Below are positions 37,136 through 45,098 of a stretch of 55,885 nt of DNA, piece after piece. A program made the position numbers and the translations under genes. This DNA comes from Candidatus Zixiibacteriota bacterium (GTDB taxonomy: Bacteria > Zixibacteria > MSB-5A5 > GN15 > FEB-12), in assembly GCA_019038695.1 (NCBI GenBank), contig JAHOYZ010000031.1, positions 1 through 55,885 on the forward strand. Direction: 5' to 3'. A model generated the notes under the pieces. It was not told the origin of the DNA, made no database searches, and worked only from the letters and a program-made list of their open reading frames with translations. Each line of letters begins with the position of its first letter. Position 1 is the first letter of the stretch.

Positions 37136-39493
37136 TCAGCAGCCACAAGGTGGGTCACCCCCAAGGAACAGATATTCAACAAATAGAGTGAGGTCTGCGA
37201 TATTAATCTCCCCATCGCAATTTACATCACCGGACTCAATTGGTGACGGTGCGAGCCCACCAGCAAAGAGATATGCCACGAAGTATGTCAGATCAGAGAC
37301 CACTATCCCGGGTGTTCCATCCATGTCGCCGCGAGGTTGACAGATTGAGACTATCCCGGACGCAATCCGAGGTTCATACAGTAGTATTGGTCCGTTGAAT
37401 ACTGGGGTGTAGGAGGAGCCGTAGCCACCCAGCTGTATCGTGGTAGTCTGGCCGAATTGAGCCGAAGGAGACACTGAGAAATACAGCTTTACAACGGGGC
37501 CGATTCCGGACTCCATATTAGGCGTTGTCCCATTCTGTGAAGAGGCCAGTTTCAGTGTCTTGCGTTTCGCCCAGGGATCCTCGTGAATGAACATTGTATC
37601 CTCGAACTGATCCGTGCGACAGCCAGCGGTAGAGAACGAGTCGAGGTCCAGGTCAAGATCTCCGGCATATTCGATTGGAATCTCGATAGTGTGAAGCGGA
37701 ATGGTATTCCTGGCGTACACGGCTACTTCAACAGTCTCACCGGCTGAGCCTTCGGCGTCATAAGAGAGCATCGTATCAGCCAGCGCCACGACATAGTTTG
37801 CTCGCTCAGCAGCTCGAATATCACCTCCGGCATTGACCTCCAGCCTCACGTCGAACATTCCCTGGTCAGTGTAAGTGTGGGCTGGTGATTGTATTAGAGC
37901 AGAATCACCGTCACCGAAATCCCATGTCCATGTATCAACTGACAGACCCGAACTGGCTGTGAAGTTGATATCATATGGAACCCAGCCGATAGTCGTATCG
38001 GCCGTGAAAGAAACACCGACAATTTCATAGACCGATCCTTGAAGGTCGGGTAACGGGCCGATGAGCTTACCGTGCGGGGCTTGTGGAGTTGAATGAGATA
38101 TGAGCATGGTTCGCATCTCAGCATGGTTTAGAATGCGGCCATGAGCGGCCAGATGCACTCCCTGTAGACAGGCACACGCCCCAACAATAATTGGAGAAGC
38201 GCTGGAGGTTCCGGCAAAGGACGAAGTGTAATGATTGTTTGGATTGGAACCATAGAGATCACCGTAACCAAGCGTGTAGACATCCCACGTCCCAAAGCCA
38301 TGAACATCAACACGTTCACCATGGTTAGTGAAAGACGCAGGATAGTGGTACGAATTAGAAGCGCCTACGATAATGGCTCCCGAGTTGCGATAATTGGTGT
38401 CAAAGAGACTACCGTACAATCCCACATCATCGAAATCCTCGTTTCCATTGCCGGCTGCTTCAACAACAATCCGACCAAGGGCCGAGGCGGTCAGGATAGC
38501 GTCAAAGTTCTCCTGCCAGTACTCCATACAGACATAGCCCAGTTGATCATCGCGTGGTTCAAAATCATAGTGAGGTCCCGGCGCGTGCAATTCAATGAGG
38601 ATGATATCACCTGTGTCGGAGTTATTTGTTGCCGTTACCAGGGCTTGCGCGGTGGTCATTGACCCGATTGATACTGTTCCAAGGTCAACATTAAATGCAA
38701 TACCGGTCATGCCGAAGCTATTGGAGTCAGCAGCGATTTCGCCCAGTACAGCCGTTCCATGATTCCACCAGCTAGGGTCGTCGTAGCGGTAACCGGCGAT
38801 GTGGAAATTATCGGTACCGCCGTGAAGGTCTTCATGAGTTTCTATCCAGTTGCCTTCAATGTCAATCACTTTGACACCTTCGCCTTTACCTCCCGGGAAG
38901 CCCCAGGCATAATAGGCGTCAATGCCAGTTGGAGCGGCTTGCAAATAGTACTGTTCCGATTCCCAGCCCGGTGAAACATTCGTTTCATTGATGCTGGCCA
39001 GTTCGGGGATGGGAGCGAAATAGGCGATTTCGACTATTTCCAGAGCATTCAATTCGTTCACCCGGGCCAGTCGATCCTCAGGTGACATTGATTCTGGAAG
39101 TGCCAGACGGTGGTAGAGAGAAAGATCCGGCAACAACGTGCCCAGACGCTCCGAGCCGACCATCCGCATCTGGTCCAGCGTAGTCTTGTCGGTCTGAAAA
39201 TGTGACTGCACACTGAGCGCCTTATTCGATGAAGCAATGGCTGTGTTGAGACGGTCCCATTCATCACCAGTTCGAAGGAACCGGGTGCCATCAAACTCCG
39301 GCTGGCCCATTCCTTCGGCCAGTTTGAAGACGATTTCGTCGAGGTTCTCGTTAAGCGGTAATTGGTCGTAGGACGGTTTGTCGACGACCCTGCGCTTGAG
39401 TTCGGGGGCCATACTCGCCAGGGCCGATCCTGCAAACACGACCATGAATAGTAAAATTGTTGGGAACACCCAAGAGCGACTCGAAAACACCAT
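37136..39493 (-). CDS. Secreted S8 subtilisin-like protease with PKD and dockerin-like domains
   Basis: A 785-residue secreted serine protease. A signal peptide (residues 1-27) is followed by a propeptide region to about 180. The catalytic triad is Asp211 (VKVIDIEGN), His245 (NHGTAVLGE) and Ser430 (GTSSASP), with the oxyanion Asn349 (AAGNG). A PKD-like domain (about 495-570, with WDFGDGDS) follows. A cohesin-like beta region then leads to a C-terminal dockerin-like pair (about 735-785: GDMDGTPG and GDVNCDGEINIADL). Instead of a YPNPF sorting domain it ends with the dockerin and a CGC tail. A GAGGTGA site precedes the ATG. Confidence 0.93.
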   Translation of the reverse strand: MVFSSRSWVFPTILLFMVVFAGSALASMAPELKRRVVDKPSYDQLPLNENLDEIVFKLAEGMGQPEFDGTRFLRTGDEWDRLNTAIASSNKALSVQSHFQTDKTTLDQMRMVGSERLGTLLPDLSLYHRLALPESMSPEDRLARVNELNALEIVEIAYFAPIPELASINETNVSPGWESEQYYLQAAPTGIDAYYAWGFPGGKGEGVKVIDIEGNWIETHEDLHGGTDNFHIAGYRYDDPSWWNHGTAVLGEIAADSNSFGMTGIAFNVDLGTVSIGSMTTAQALVTATNNSDTGDIILIELHAPGPHYDFEPRDDQLGYVCMEYWQENFDAILTASALGRIVVEAAGNGNEDFDDVGLYGSLFDTNYRNSGAIIVGASNSYHYPASFTNHGERVDVHGFGTWDVYTLGYGDLYGSNPNNHYTSSFAGTSSASPIIVGACACLQGVHLAAHGRILNHAEMRTMLISHSTPQAPHGKLIGPLPDLQGSVYEIVGVSFTADTTIGWVPYDINFTASSGLSVDTWTWDFGDGDSALIQSPAHTYTDQGMFDVRLEVNAGGDIRAAERANYVVALADTMLSYDAEGSAGETVEVAVYARNTIPLHTIEIPIEYAGDLDLDLDSFSTAGCRTDQFEDTMFIHEDPWAKRKTLKLASSQNGTTPNMESGIGPVVKLYFSVSPSAQFGQTTTIQLGGYGSSYTPVFNGPILLYEPRIASGIVSICQPRGDMDGTPGIVVSDLTYFVAYLFAGGLAPSPIESGDVNCDGEINIADLTLFVEYLFLGGDPPCGC

Positions 39494-39855
39494 TTCACCT
39501 CATGAAATAAATTTAGAATATTTCTTCATAGCAGTATCTCAGACGGTTAGGTCATCAATAAAGATACCCCAATCCCGGTAATTTGCAAGACAAAACCGCT
39601 GGATCAACGGAAGTATTCTTGTCAGGAAGAGCCCCGTGCGCCAGCCGTCCTCAGCGATAAGGTATGTGTACAGTGGACACGGCATTTTGCAGGGAATCCC
39701 AATCACAACGGTCGCTCATATATTCTATTGACAAAGCAATTACTTCGCTGTTAATTTGACGCCAAGTTTGACGGCACATTGTACTAAACATCTGATGCCG
39801 CTACAAACGTCTATGTTGGAAAGAGAAACGGACATACATATTCGAGGATTGCTCA
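39494..39855. other. Intergenic region upstream of the beta-barrel-like gene
   Basis: About 360 bases between divergent genes. It holds a likely promoter for the plus-strand gene at 39728-39756. No coding frame, RNA gene or repeat was found in the rest. Confidence 0.5.
39728..39756 (+). promoter_or_regulatory. Candidate promoter for the barrel-like gene
   Basis: TTGACA (39728-39733), 17-base spacer, TTAATT (39751-39756). The same -10 form occurs ahead of tRNA-Phe. It leaves a leader of about 90 bases. Confidence 0.5.
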
Positions 39856-40539
39856 ATGAATAGGATTTCGATTCTGGTTACAGTTCTGCTGGTACTCACT
39901 TTGAGTTGTGTCGCCCTGGCGCAAGAAGATGAAGAGACTGGTGATATTCTGGAAATTACGCTGTCCGGTGGAATGGCTATACCGATGAGTGGGCTTGCCG
40001 ACTGGCAAACAGGCTTCGACCTCGAAGATCAACCTGAGATTGTCGATCGTGCCCCAAACAACGGGTGGGATATTGGTATCGATGTTGGATACTTCATCAA
40101 TCCCAAGCTGATCGTTGGGCTCAATTTCACGTACACTGCCTTTGGGATCGACACCGATGTGGATCTTGATCATCGGCATCGCCTGTTTAGTCCTGCTCTT
40201 TATGGTAAGTATTACTTTGAAGGAGAGACGAATCTAGTGCCGTACGTCAAAGCCAGTGTCGGGCTGGAGAATGCCAAGTTCAGCACATTTGTTGAGAATC
40301 CTGGTGGACGACGGTTCCGCGAAATTTCGTATGATCCGACTCTTTTCTACGCTGCTGCTCTAGGATTATTTTATTACACAGCTGACTATAGTGGAGTCTT
40401 CATTGAGGCTGATTACAAAATGGCCAGCGCTGAGAGTACCGAAAGTGTATATCTCGACGACACCTATTTGTTTGGCGAGAATATTGCCGTTCTACAGATC
40501 AATTTCGGCGTTCGGCTGCTGGTTGGTTCTGGAGACTGA
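39856..40539 (+). CDS. Outer-membrane beta-barrel-like protein
   Basis: A 227-residue exported protein. The signal peptide ends at VALA, before QEDEE. The mature part has alternating hydrophobic strands (WDIGIDVGYFINPKLIVGLNFTY, GKYYFEG, VPYVKASVGLENAKF) and a C-terminal strand with aromatic and hydrophobic residues, as in eight-stranded OmpA/OmpW-like barrels. The function is unknown; it may be a small porin or structural barrel. A strong terminator follows, so it is probably a single-gene unit. Confidence 0.85.
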   Translation: MNRISILVTVLLVLTLSCVALAQEDEETGDILEITLSGGMAIPMSGLADWQTGFDLEDQPEIVDRAPNNGWDIGIDVGYFINPKLIVGLNFTYTAFGIDTDVDLDHRHRLFSPALYGKYYFEGETNLVPYVKASVGLENAKFSTFVENPGGRRFREISYDPTLFYAAALGLFYYTADYSGVFIEADYKMASAESTESVYLDDTYLFGENIAVLQINFGVRLLVGSGD

Positions 40540-40560
40540 GATAAACAGATACTGAAAGAA

Positions 40561-40587
40561 ACCCGTCGGCTACCGGCGGGTTTTTTT
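40561..40587 (+). terminator. Rho-independent terminator after the barrel-like gene
   Basis: ACCCGTCGG (40561-40569) pairs with CCGGCGGGT (40573-40581) with one G-U wobble and loop CTA, followed by six T. It lies 25 bases before the response-regulator start. Confidence 0.92.
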
Positions 40588-40611
40588 GTGACTTGAGGGC
40601 AATTGGAAACT

Positions 40612-41985
40612 ATGCAGAAGAGTGTTATACCGAAGACAAGGCTGCTACTTGTTGATGACGAGAAATCGCAACGAGAGCTCCTGGGGGGTTTCCTGTCCAA
40701 AAATGGTCTCGATGTCACCTTGGCCTCGACTGGAGAACAAGCCCTGGAATGTTACCATCATGTATTTGCTCCGGTAGCGTTGGTGGACATGAAAATGCCC
40801 GGAATGGGGGGGATCACGTTATTGCAACGGCTGCGAGAAATCAACCCGTTTATCCAGGTGATTGTCCTCACTGCTTTTGGTACTGTCGAGACGGCTGTAG
40901 CGGCTATGAAGGCAGGGGCGTTTGACTACCAGACTAAACCGGTCAACGACCTGGAGGAGCTACTACTGAAATTACGCAAAGCTGCCGACCAGAATAAGCT
41001 GGTAGTGGACAATGCCGTAATGATGGAACGCCTCGCCGAAGTCTTCCCGACGACTGAAATATTAGGCGAATCAGAAGCCATACTACGTGTCAAGGAGTTG
41101 ATTACGTTGGTCGCTCCCAGAGAGGCGACAGTTCTGGTTACAGGGCCATCAGGAACCGGGAAAGAGCTGGTCGTCAGGGCCATACACGCTTTGTCGCAAC
41201 GGGCTAATAATCGTCTGGTTGCTATCAACTGTGCGGCGTTTCCGGAACATCTGCTGGAGTCAGAGTTGTTTGGCCACGAGAAAGGGGCTTTCACAGGAGC
41301 GGATAGGGCAAAACAGGGACGCTTCGAACTGGCCGACGGTGGTACGCTTTTTCTGGACGAGATCGGTGATATGCCGCTGTCTATGCAAGTGAAACTGCTG
41401 AGAGTTATTGAAGAAAAGAAAATACAGCGACTGGGATCGGTCAAAGAAATTTCGCTGGACATTCGTATCATCACCGCCACCAATCGCAGCCTGGAGAAAA
41501 TGGTCGCCGACGGTTCTTTCCGAGAAGATTTGTACTATCGTCTAAATGTTATCGCGATCAATCTTCCTTCTCTGGCCGAACGGCAGGGTGACATCTTATT
41601 GTTGGCCGAGAGTTTCATAGATCGGTTTGCCCAAAAAACCGGGCGGAATATTTCCGGTATCGATCCCGAGGCGGCCGACATTCTGGTCAATTACTCCTGG
41701 CCGGGTAATGTCCGGGAGCTTGAGAATATGATTGAGCGGGCGGTTGTAATGTGTCGCTCGGATTGTATTACCGCCGATGATCTGACAGGTCTGGCGAAGT
41801 CTGGGGAGGGCGCAACATCGGCGCGCAAAGTCATGCCCTTGGCTGAGATTGAGAAAGAGCACATCGCCTTCTGTCTCGACCAACTTGATTGGAACCTCGG
41901 GCTTTGCGCTGAGAAACTGGGCATCCATCGCAATACTCTTCGATCCAAGATCAAAGAATATGACCTTACGCGCGAATCGGATTAG
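40612..41985 (+). CDS. Sigma-54-dependent response regulator (NtrC family)
   Basis: A 457-residue activator. The receiver domain (about 9-120) has VDDEK (Asp15, Asp16) and phospho-acceptor Asp59 (LVDMKMPG). The AAA+ domain (about 138-375) has Walker A GPSGTGKE, the sigma-54 contact loop GAFTGA (225-230) and FLDEIGDM. The C-terminal Fis-type helix-turn-helix (about 415-457) is WNLGLCAEKLGIHRNTLRSKI. It should act only with sigma-54 RNA polymerase. There is no histidine kinase next to it. The start may instead be TTG 40603. A near-consensus sigma-54 promoter lies 125 bases past its stop. Confidence 0.95.
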   Translation: MQKSVIPKTRLLLVDDEKSQRELLGGFLSKNGLDVTLASTGEQALECYHHVFAPVALVDMKMPGMGGITLLQRLREINPFIQVIVLTAFGTVETAVAAMKAGAFDYQTKPVNDLEELLLKLRKAADQNKLVVDNAVMMERLAEVFPTTEILGESEAILRVKELITLVAPREATVLVTGPSGTGKELVVRAIHALSQRANNRLVAINCAAFPEHLLESELFGHEKGAFTGADRAKQGRFELADGGTLFLDEIGDMPLSMQVKLLRVIEEKKIQRLGSVKEISLDIRIITATNRSLEKMVADGSFREDLYYRLNVIAINLPSLAERQGDILLLAESFIDRFAQKTGRNISGIDPEAADILVNYSWPGNVRELENMIERAVVMCRSDCITADDLTGLAKSGEGATSARKVMPLAEIEKEHIAFCLDQLDWNLGLCAEKLGIHRNTLRSKIKEYDLTRESD

Positions 41986-42008
41986 TTCCTTCTGACTTTC
42001 ACATTTCC

Positions 42009-42032
42009 GTGCATGATCGACTTGGGATGCAC
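42009..42032. promoter_or_regulatory. Candidate activator-binding inverted repeat
   Basis: GTGCAT (42009-42014) and ATGCAC (42027-42032) form an inverted repeat spaced by 12 bases, about 80 bases upstream of the sigma-54 promoter, where enhancer-binding proteins usually bind. A second perfect palindrome, TCTCTATAGAGA, is at 42049-42060. Confidence 0.4.
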
Positions 42033-42109
42033 AAATATTGTGCGTCGCTCTCTATAGAGACAGTTTCTCTCATAACTTAACATGCGTGCTGGTAATGGCT
42101 TGAATCATT

Positions 42110-42125
42110 TGGCACGAATGTTGTT
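42110..42125 (+). promoter_or_regulatory. Sigma-54 (-24/-12) promoter
   Basis: TGGCACGAATGTTGTT matches the consensus TGGCACG-N4-TTGCW with the exact spacing; the only departure is T for C in the -12 GC. The expected start is near 42136, about 43 bases before the lipoprotein ATG. It directly follows a sigma-54 activator gene. Confidence 0.7.
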
Positions 42126-42178
42126 ACTATCTTACTCAGACAACAGCAATCCAATGGATTTGGAATGGAGAAATCAAG

Positions 42179-43033
42179 ATGTTGAACAAGTTATTTCCGC
42201 TTATCGCTTTGATCGGTCTGCTTCTGGTAGCCGGGTGTGAAGACGATGAAAAAGTATACGATCCGGCCCCAGAACCACCGCAAGGCGTTCTGTCCATAAC
42301 TGGTGACGGTGAAGTTACGATTGAATGGATGGGACCTTACGATCGAGATATTGATGAGTTCATTGTGTATCGCAATAGTGAGGCCATTGATGCCCAATAC
42401 ACCGAGATCGGTCGCGTAGCGGCGGTGGCTGATGCTGGAGTTCACCTTGATATCTACACCTATGTCGATGACGAAGTAACCAACGGCATTACCTATTTCT
42501 ATGCAGTGGGGTCTGTCGATCATGCGGGTCAGGTGTCGGATTTATCGGCCGAGGACGTCTTTGACACGCCTCGTCCCGAAGGAATTGAGTTTCTGGAGGA
42601 TATTTTCACTGATACGTTAGATGCGGGATTCAACTTCGAAAGCCAGTCAGTTATCTCTGCTCTTAGCTCGCTTTGTGATATCTACGTCGATTCGTATGAA
42701 GGTATCATGTACTTCAATGCCGGACAAATCGGAGATCCCCGAGAGACTGTGATTCAGGATATGGGTTACACTGGTCATTGGGATGACATTGGTTGGGCTC
42801 CGACTATCGGATGGTCCGAACTGGGTTATGTCGAGGTCATACGCAACCACACTTATGTGATTTGCACGGATGACACCACATATGCAAAAGTCTTAGTGAA
42901 AGCAATAGATGGTGGTGCTGGTGTTACTTTCCAATGGGCGCATCAGGAAGTGCCGGGCAATCCCGAGCTGACAGCACCCAATGGCAATACCGACATTTCG
43001 AATAATGACAAGAGCGACGTGTCGCTCCAGTAA
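42179..43033 (+). CDS. Lipoprotein with fibronectin-III-like domain
   Basis: A 284-residue lipoprotein. The signal peptide ends in a good lipobox (LLVAGC, Cys20), followed by EDDEK. The part to about residue 120 is fibronectin-III-like (VTIEWMGPYDRDIDEFIVYRNSE, ITYFYAVGSVDHAGQVS). The rest contains aspartate- and aromatic-rich strands (HWDDIGWAPTIGWSELGYVEV) with no recognised fold. It is the first gene after the sigma-54 promoter and is followed after 20 bases by the DUF4384/PEGA gene with the same orientation. It is probably attached to the outer membrane or inner-membrane face of the periplasm. Confidence 0.83.
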   Translation: MLNKLFPLIALIGLLLVAGCEDDEKVYDPAPEPPQGVLSITGDGEVTIEWMGPYDRDIDEFIVYRNSEAIDAQYTEIGRVAAVADAGVHLDIYTYVDDEVTNGITYFYAVGSVDHAGQVSDLSAEDVFDTPRPEGIEFLEDIFTDTLDAGFNFESQSVISALSSLCDIYVDSYEGIMYFNAGQIGDPRETVIQDMGYTGHWDDIGWAPTIGWSELGYVEVIRNHTYVICTDDTTYAKVLVKAIDGGAGVTFQWAHQEVPGNPELTAPNGNTDISNNDKSDVSLQ

Positions 43034-43053
43034 TGGAAAGATGAGGTGAGATC

Positions 43054-44661
43054 ATGTTACGACGAATCATACCTACGTTAATAGTGGCTGTCCTGGCTGT
43101 CATCTTGATGGCACCTGTGGCATCGGCCCAGAATATCGCCCGTCAATACGATGACGACGACTATCGGTATCAGCAGGAGGACTACACTCCTCGCTACGAT
43201 GATCCTCAGGTTGGTGATCGTGGACGAGTAGATCGCTACCTGGATGCCGAGGTCTGGACCAATCATGACGATGGTGAGTACTACGAAGGTGACAACATCA
43301 CGATCCATTTTCGGGTTAACCGTGATGCTTTTATCGTTATCTACACCATCGATACCCGGGGACGTCTGAATATGCTGTTCCCGACCGATCCGACCGAGAG
43401 CAACTTTGTCAACGGCGGTGTAACTTATCATCTGCCGGCTGGATGGGATGACTACGATCTCGTCGTCACTGGTCCGGAAGGAGTAGAGACGATCCAGATC
43501 ATCGCCTCTCGCGAACAGATTCCGATCCCGGATTGGTATCCTCAGTCGGGGGTGGTGTGTGATTGGGAGGATCGTCACGAATTTCTTGACTACGTCAACG
43601 ATCGCCACTTTGTGCGCTACGAAGGACAACGGTTTGCCTACGACCGGGCCTCGATTTACGTCGATGAATGGGAAGAACACTACTTCCGACCGGTGTACCA
43701 ACCAGTGTACCACCACTGGACCATGTGCGGCAATGTATACCTGGATTATCCGTTTGGAGCCTCGGTCTATGTGAATGGCATCTACTGGGGATGCACACCG
43801 TTGTATCTGCCGCGCGTCTATGTTGGCTGGCATACGTTCACTATCTATGATGAATGGGGTTATTGCTGGGAATCAGACATTCATGTTTCTCGTTACAATA
43901 CGGTCGTACTTGATTACAACGTGGTACGACCGAGACCGCATGTGCAGTCCAAGTTCAAGCAAGTCAGACAAGTTGCGTATCGTAACCCGGCCAAGAATGG
44001 CTACCCCAAGTATGTCGCCCGGAAAACGGCTATCCTAAATTCCAAAAAGGTAAGCCGGAAGAACGTTGTCCTGGCAGATAAGTCAGGTAATAACGTTACC
44101 AAGATGGTGACGGTAGGATCGAAAAGAAATATTCGGGGTAGTGGCTCAATGACGAAGAGTGAGCGTGGATGGGGAACAACCGGATTGATTGGAAGTGCAA
44201 GCTCCAAAGCAAAGCGCGACAAATCGACGCGCCGGTCTGCAATTGGTGAATCGTCAAATGATTGGAGAAGCAAGAGCGGTACTCGGACCAAAGACTATTC
44301 TTCGAAATCTGCGGGTAGCTCCAGCAGCGGGAAGTCTCGAGGTTCGTCTGTGTCGAGGAGCAGCCAGTCATCGGGGTCATCATCGAAGGCCAAGGCGGCT
44401 CAGAGAAAGACGGTAACCCGTAGCAAGGAATCATCCTCAGGTTACTATCAGAAAAAGTCTTCCGGCTCGCCTTCCAAGAGCAAGAGTTCAAAAGGGAAGT
44501 CCGGTTCGGTTAAAAAATCGAAATCATCCGGCGGTTCAAGCAGTTCCGGATCGAGTGTGAAAAACTCGGGCAGCAAATCATCAGGCACGAGTACGAAATC
44601 AACAGGAACCAAGAGTAAGTCATCCGGATCGAAGTCTAAGGGAAAAGGAGGCCGGAAGTGA
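43054..44661 (+). CDS. DUF4384/PEGA-type exported protein with Ser/Lys/Gly-rich tail
   Basis: A 535-residue exported protein. The signal peptide ends near residue 25 (VASA). An acidic linker (QYDDDDYRYQQED) leads into a DUF4384-like domain (about 62-152: AEVWTN, GDNITIHFRVNRDAFIVIYTID, GRLNMLFP). A PEGA-like domain follows (about 226-290: LDYPFGASVYVNGIYWGCTPLYLP). From about residue 295 on the chain is basic and then almost only Ser, Lys and Gly. PEGA and DUF4384 domains are found on surface proteins of many bacteria. The tail is likely disordered and strongly positive. An AGGTGAG site precedes the ATG. Confidence 0.85.
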   Translation: MLRRIIPTLIVAVLAVILMAPVASAQNIARQYDDDDYRYQQEDYTPRYDDPQVGDRGRVDRYLDAEVWTNHDDGEYYEGDNITIHFRVNRDAFIVIYTIDTRGRLNMLFPTDPTESNFVNGGVTYHLPAGWDDYDLVVTGPEGVETIQIIASREQIPIPDWYPQSGVVCDWEDRHEFLDYVNDRHFVRYEGQRFAYDRASIYVDEWEEHYFRPVYQPVYHHWTMCGNVYLDYPFGASVYVNGIYWGCTPLYLPRVYVGWHTFTIYDEWGYCWESDIHVSRYNTVVLDYNVVRPRPHVQSKFKQVRQVAYRNPAKNGYPKYVARKTAILNSKKVSRKNVVLADKSGNNVTKMVTVGSKRNIRGSGSMTKSERGWGTTGLIGSASSKAKRDKSTRRSAIGESSNDWRSKSGTRTKDYSSKSAGSSSSGKSRGSSVSRSSQSSGSSSKAKAAQRKTVTRSKESSSGYYQKKSSGSPSKSKSSKGKSGSVKKSKSSGGSSSSGSSVKNSGSKSSGTSTKSTGTKSKSSGSKSKGKGGRK

Positions 44662-44722
44662 TATCAGCTTTTGGACTGGTCATGTCGATCTGTGGGACAA
44701 TTGACAGACATGAGGTGAGAAG

Positions 44723-45037
44723 ATGAAACGAATTCTGACATACATTCTGGTGGTCTGTTTTGCGGCGGTGTCTGTTGGCGGCAATTCGTGGGCGGTCAAG
44801 AAGAAGACCAACAAGAAAAAGGTCACGGTTGTAAAAAAGGCACCGGTAAAGAAACCGATTGTTAAAAGCGTCAAAGGCACCAAGGGTGCGAAAAAGAAAT
44901 ACGATACGTTTATTGATAAGAACAAGAACGGTATCGACGATCGCCGCGAGAACCTCAAGAGCACCAAAGGCAAGAAGAAAGCCGCCAAAGCGAAGAAGAC
45001 CACCAAGACCAAGAAGAGCGACTCGAAGAAGAAATAG
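44723..45037 (+). CDS. Small exported lysine-rich protein
   Basis: A 104-residue protein. A signal peptide (about residues 1-24, ending NSWA) is followed by an 80-residue mature part in which I count 32 lysines. In the middle is YDTFIDKNKNGIDDRREN, a loop like the calcium-binding repeats of thrombospondin or dockerin. The sequence is histone-H1-like in composition but has an export signal, so it should lie outside the cytoplasm. It follows the SK-rich protein by 61 bases, with an AGGTGAG site. The function is unknown. Confidence 0.8.
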   Translation: MKRILTYILVVCFAAVSVGGNSWAVKKKTNKKKVTVVKKAPVKKPIVKSVKGTKGAKKKYDTFIDKNKNGIDDRRENLKSTKGKKKAAKAKKTTKTKKSDSKKK

Positions 45038-45098
45038 CCTTGTAGGTCACGGTTGTTTGCATCCTGATACAATGTCAGGACTGGAAGGGTCTCCTGAT

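Noticed and set aside
42049-42060. Palindrome TCTCTATAGAGA as a proven operator
   Set aside because: It is a perfect 12-base palindrome in the right place, but with one copy and no known binding site it is kept only as a possibility within the sigma-54 finding.
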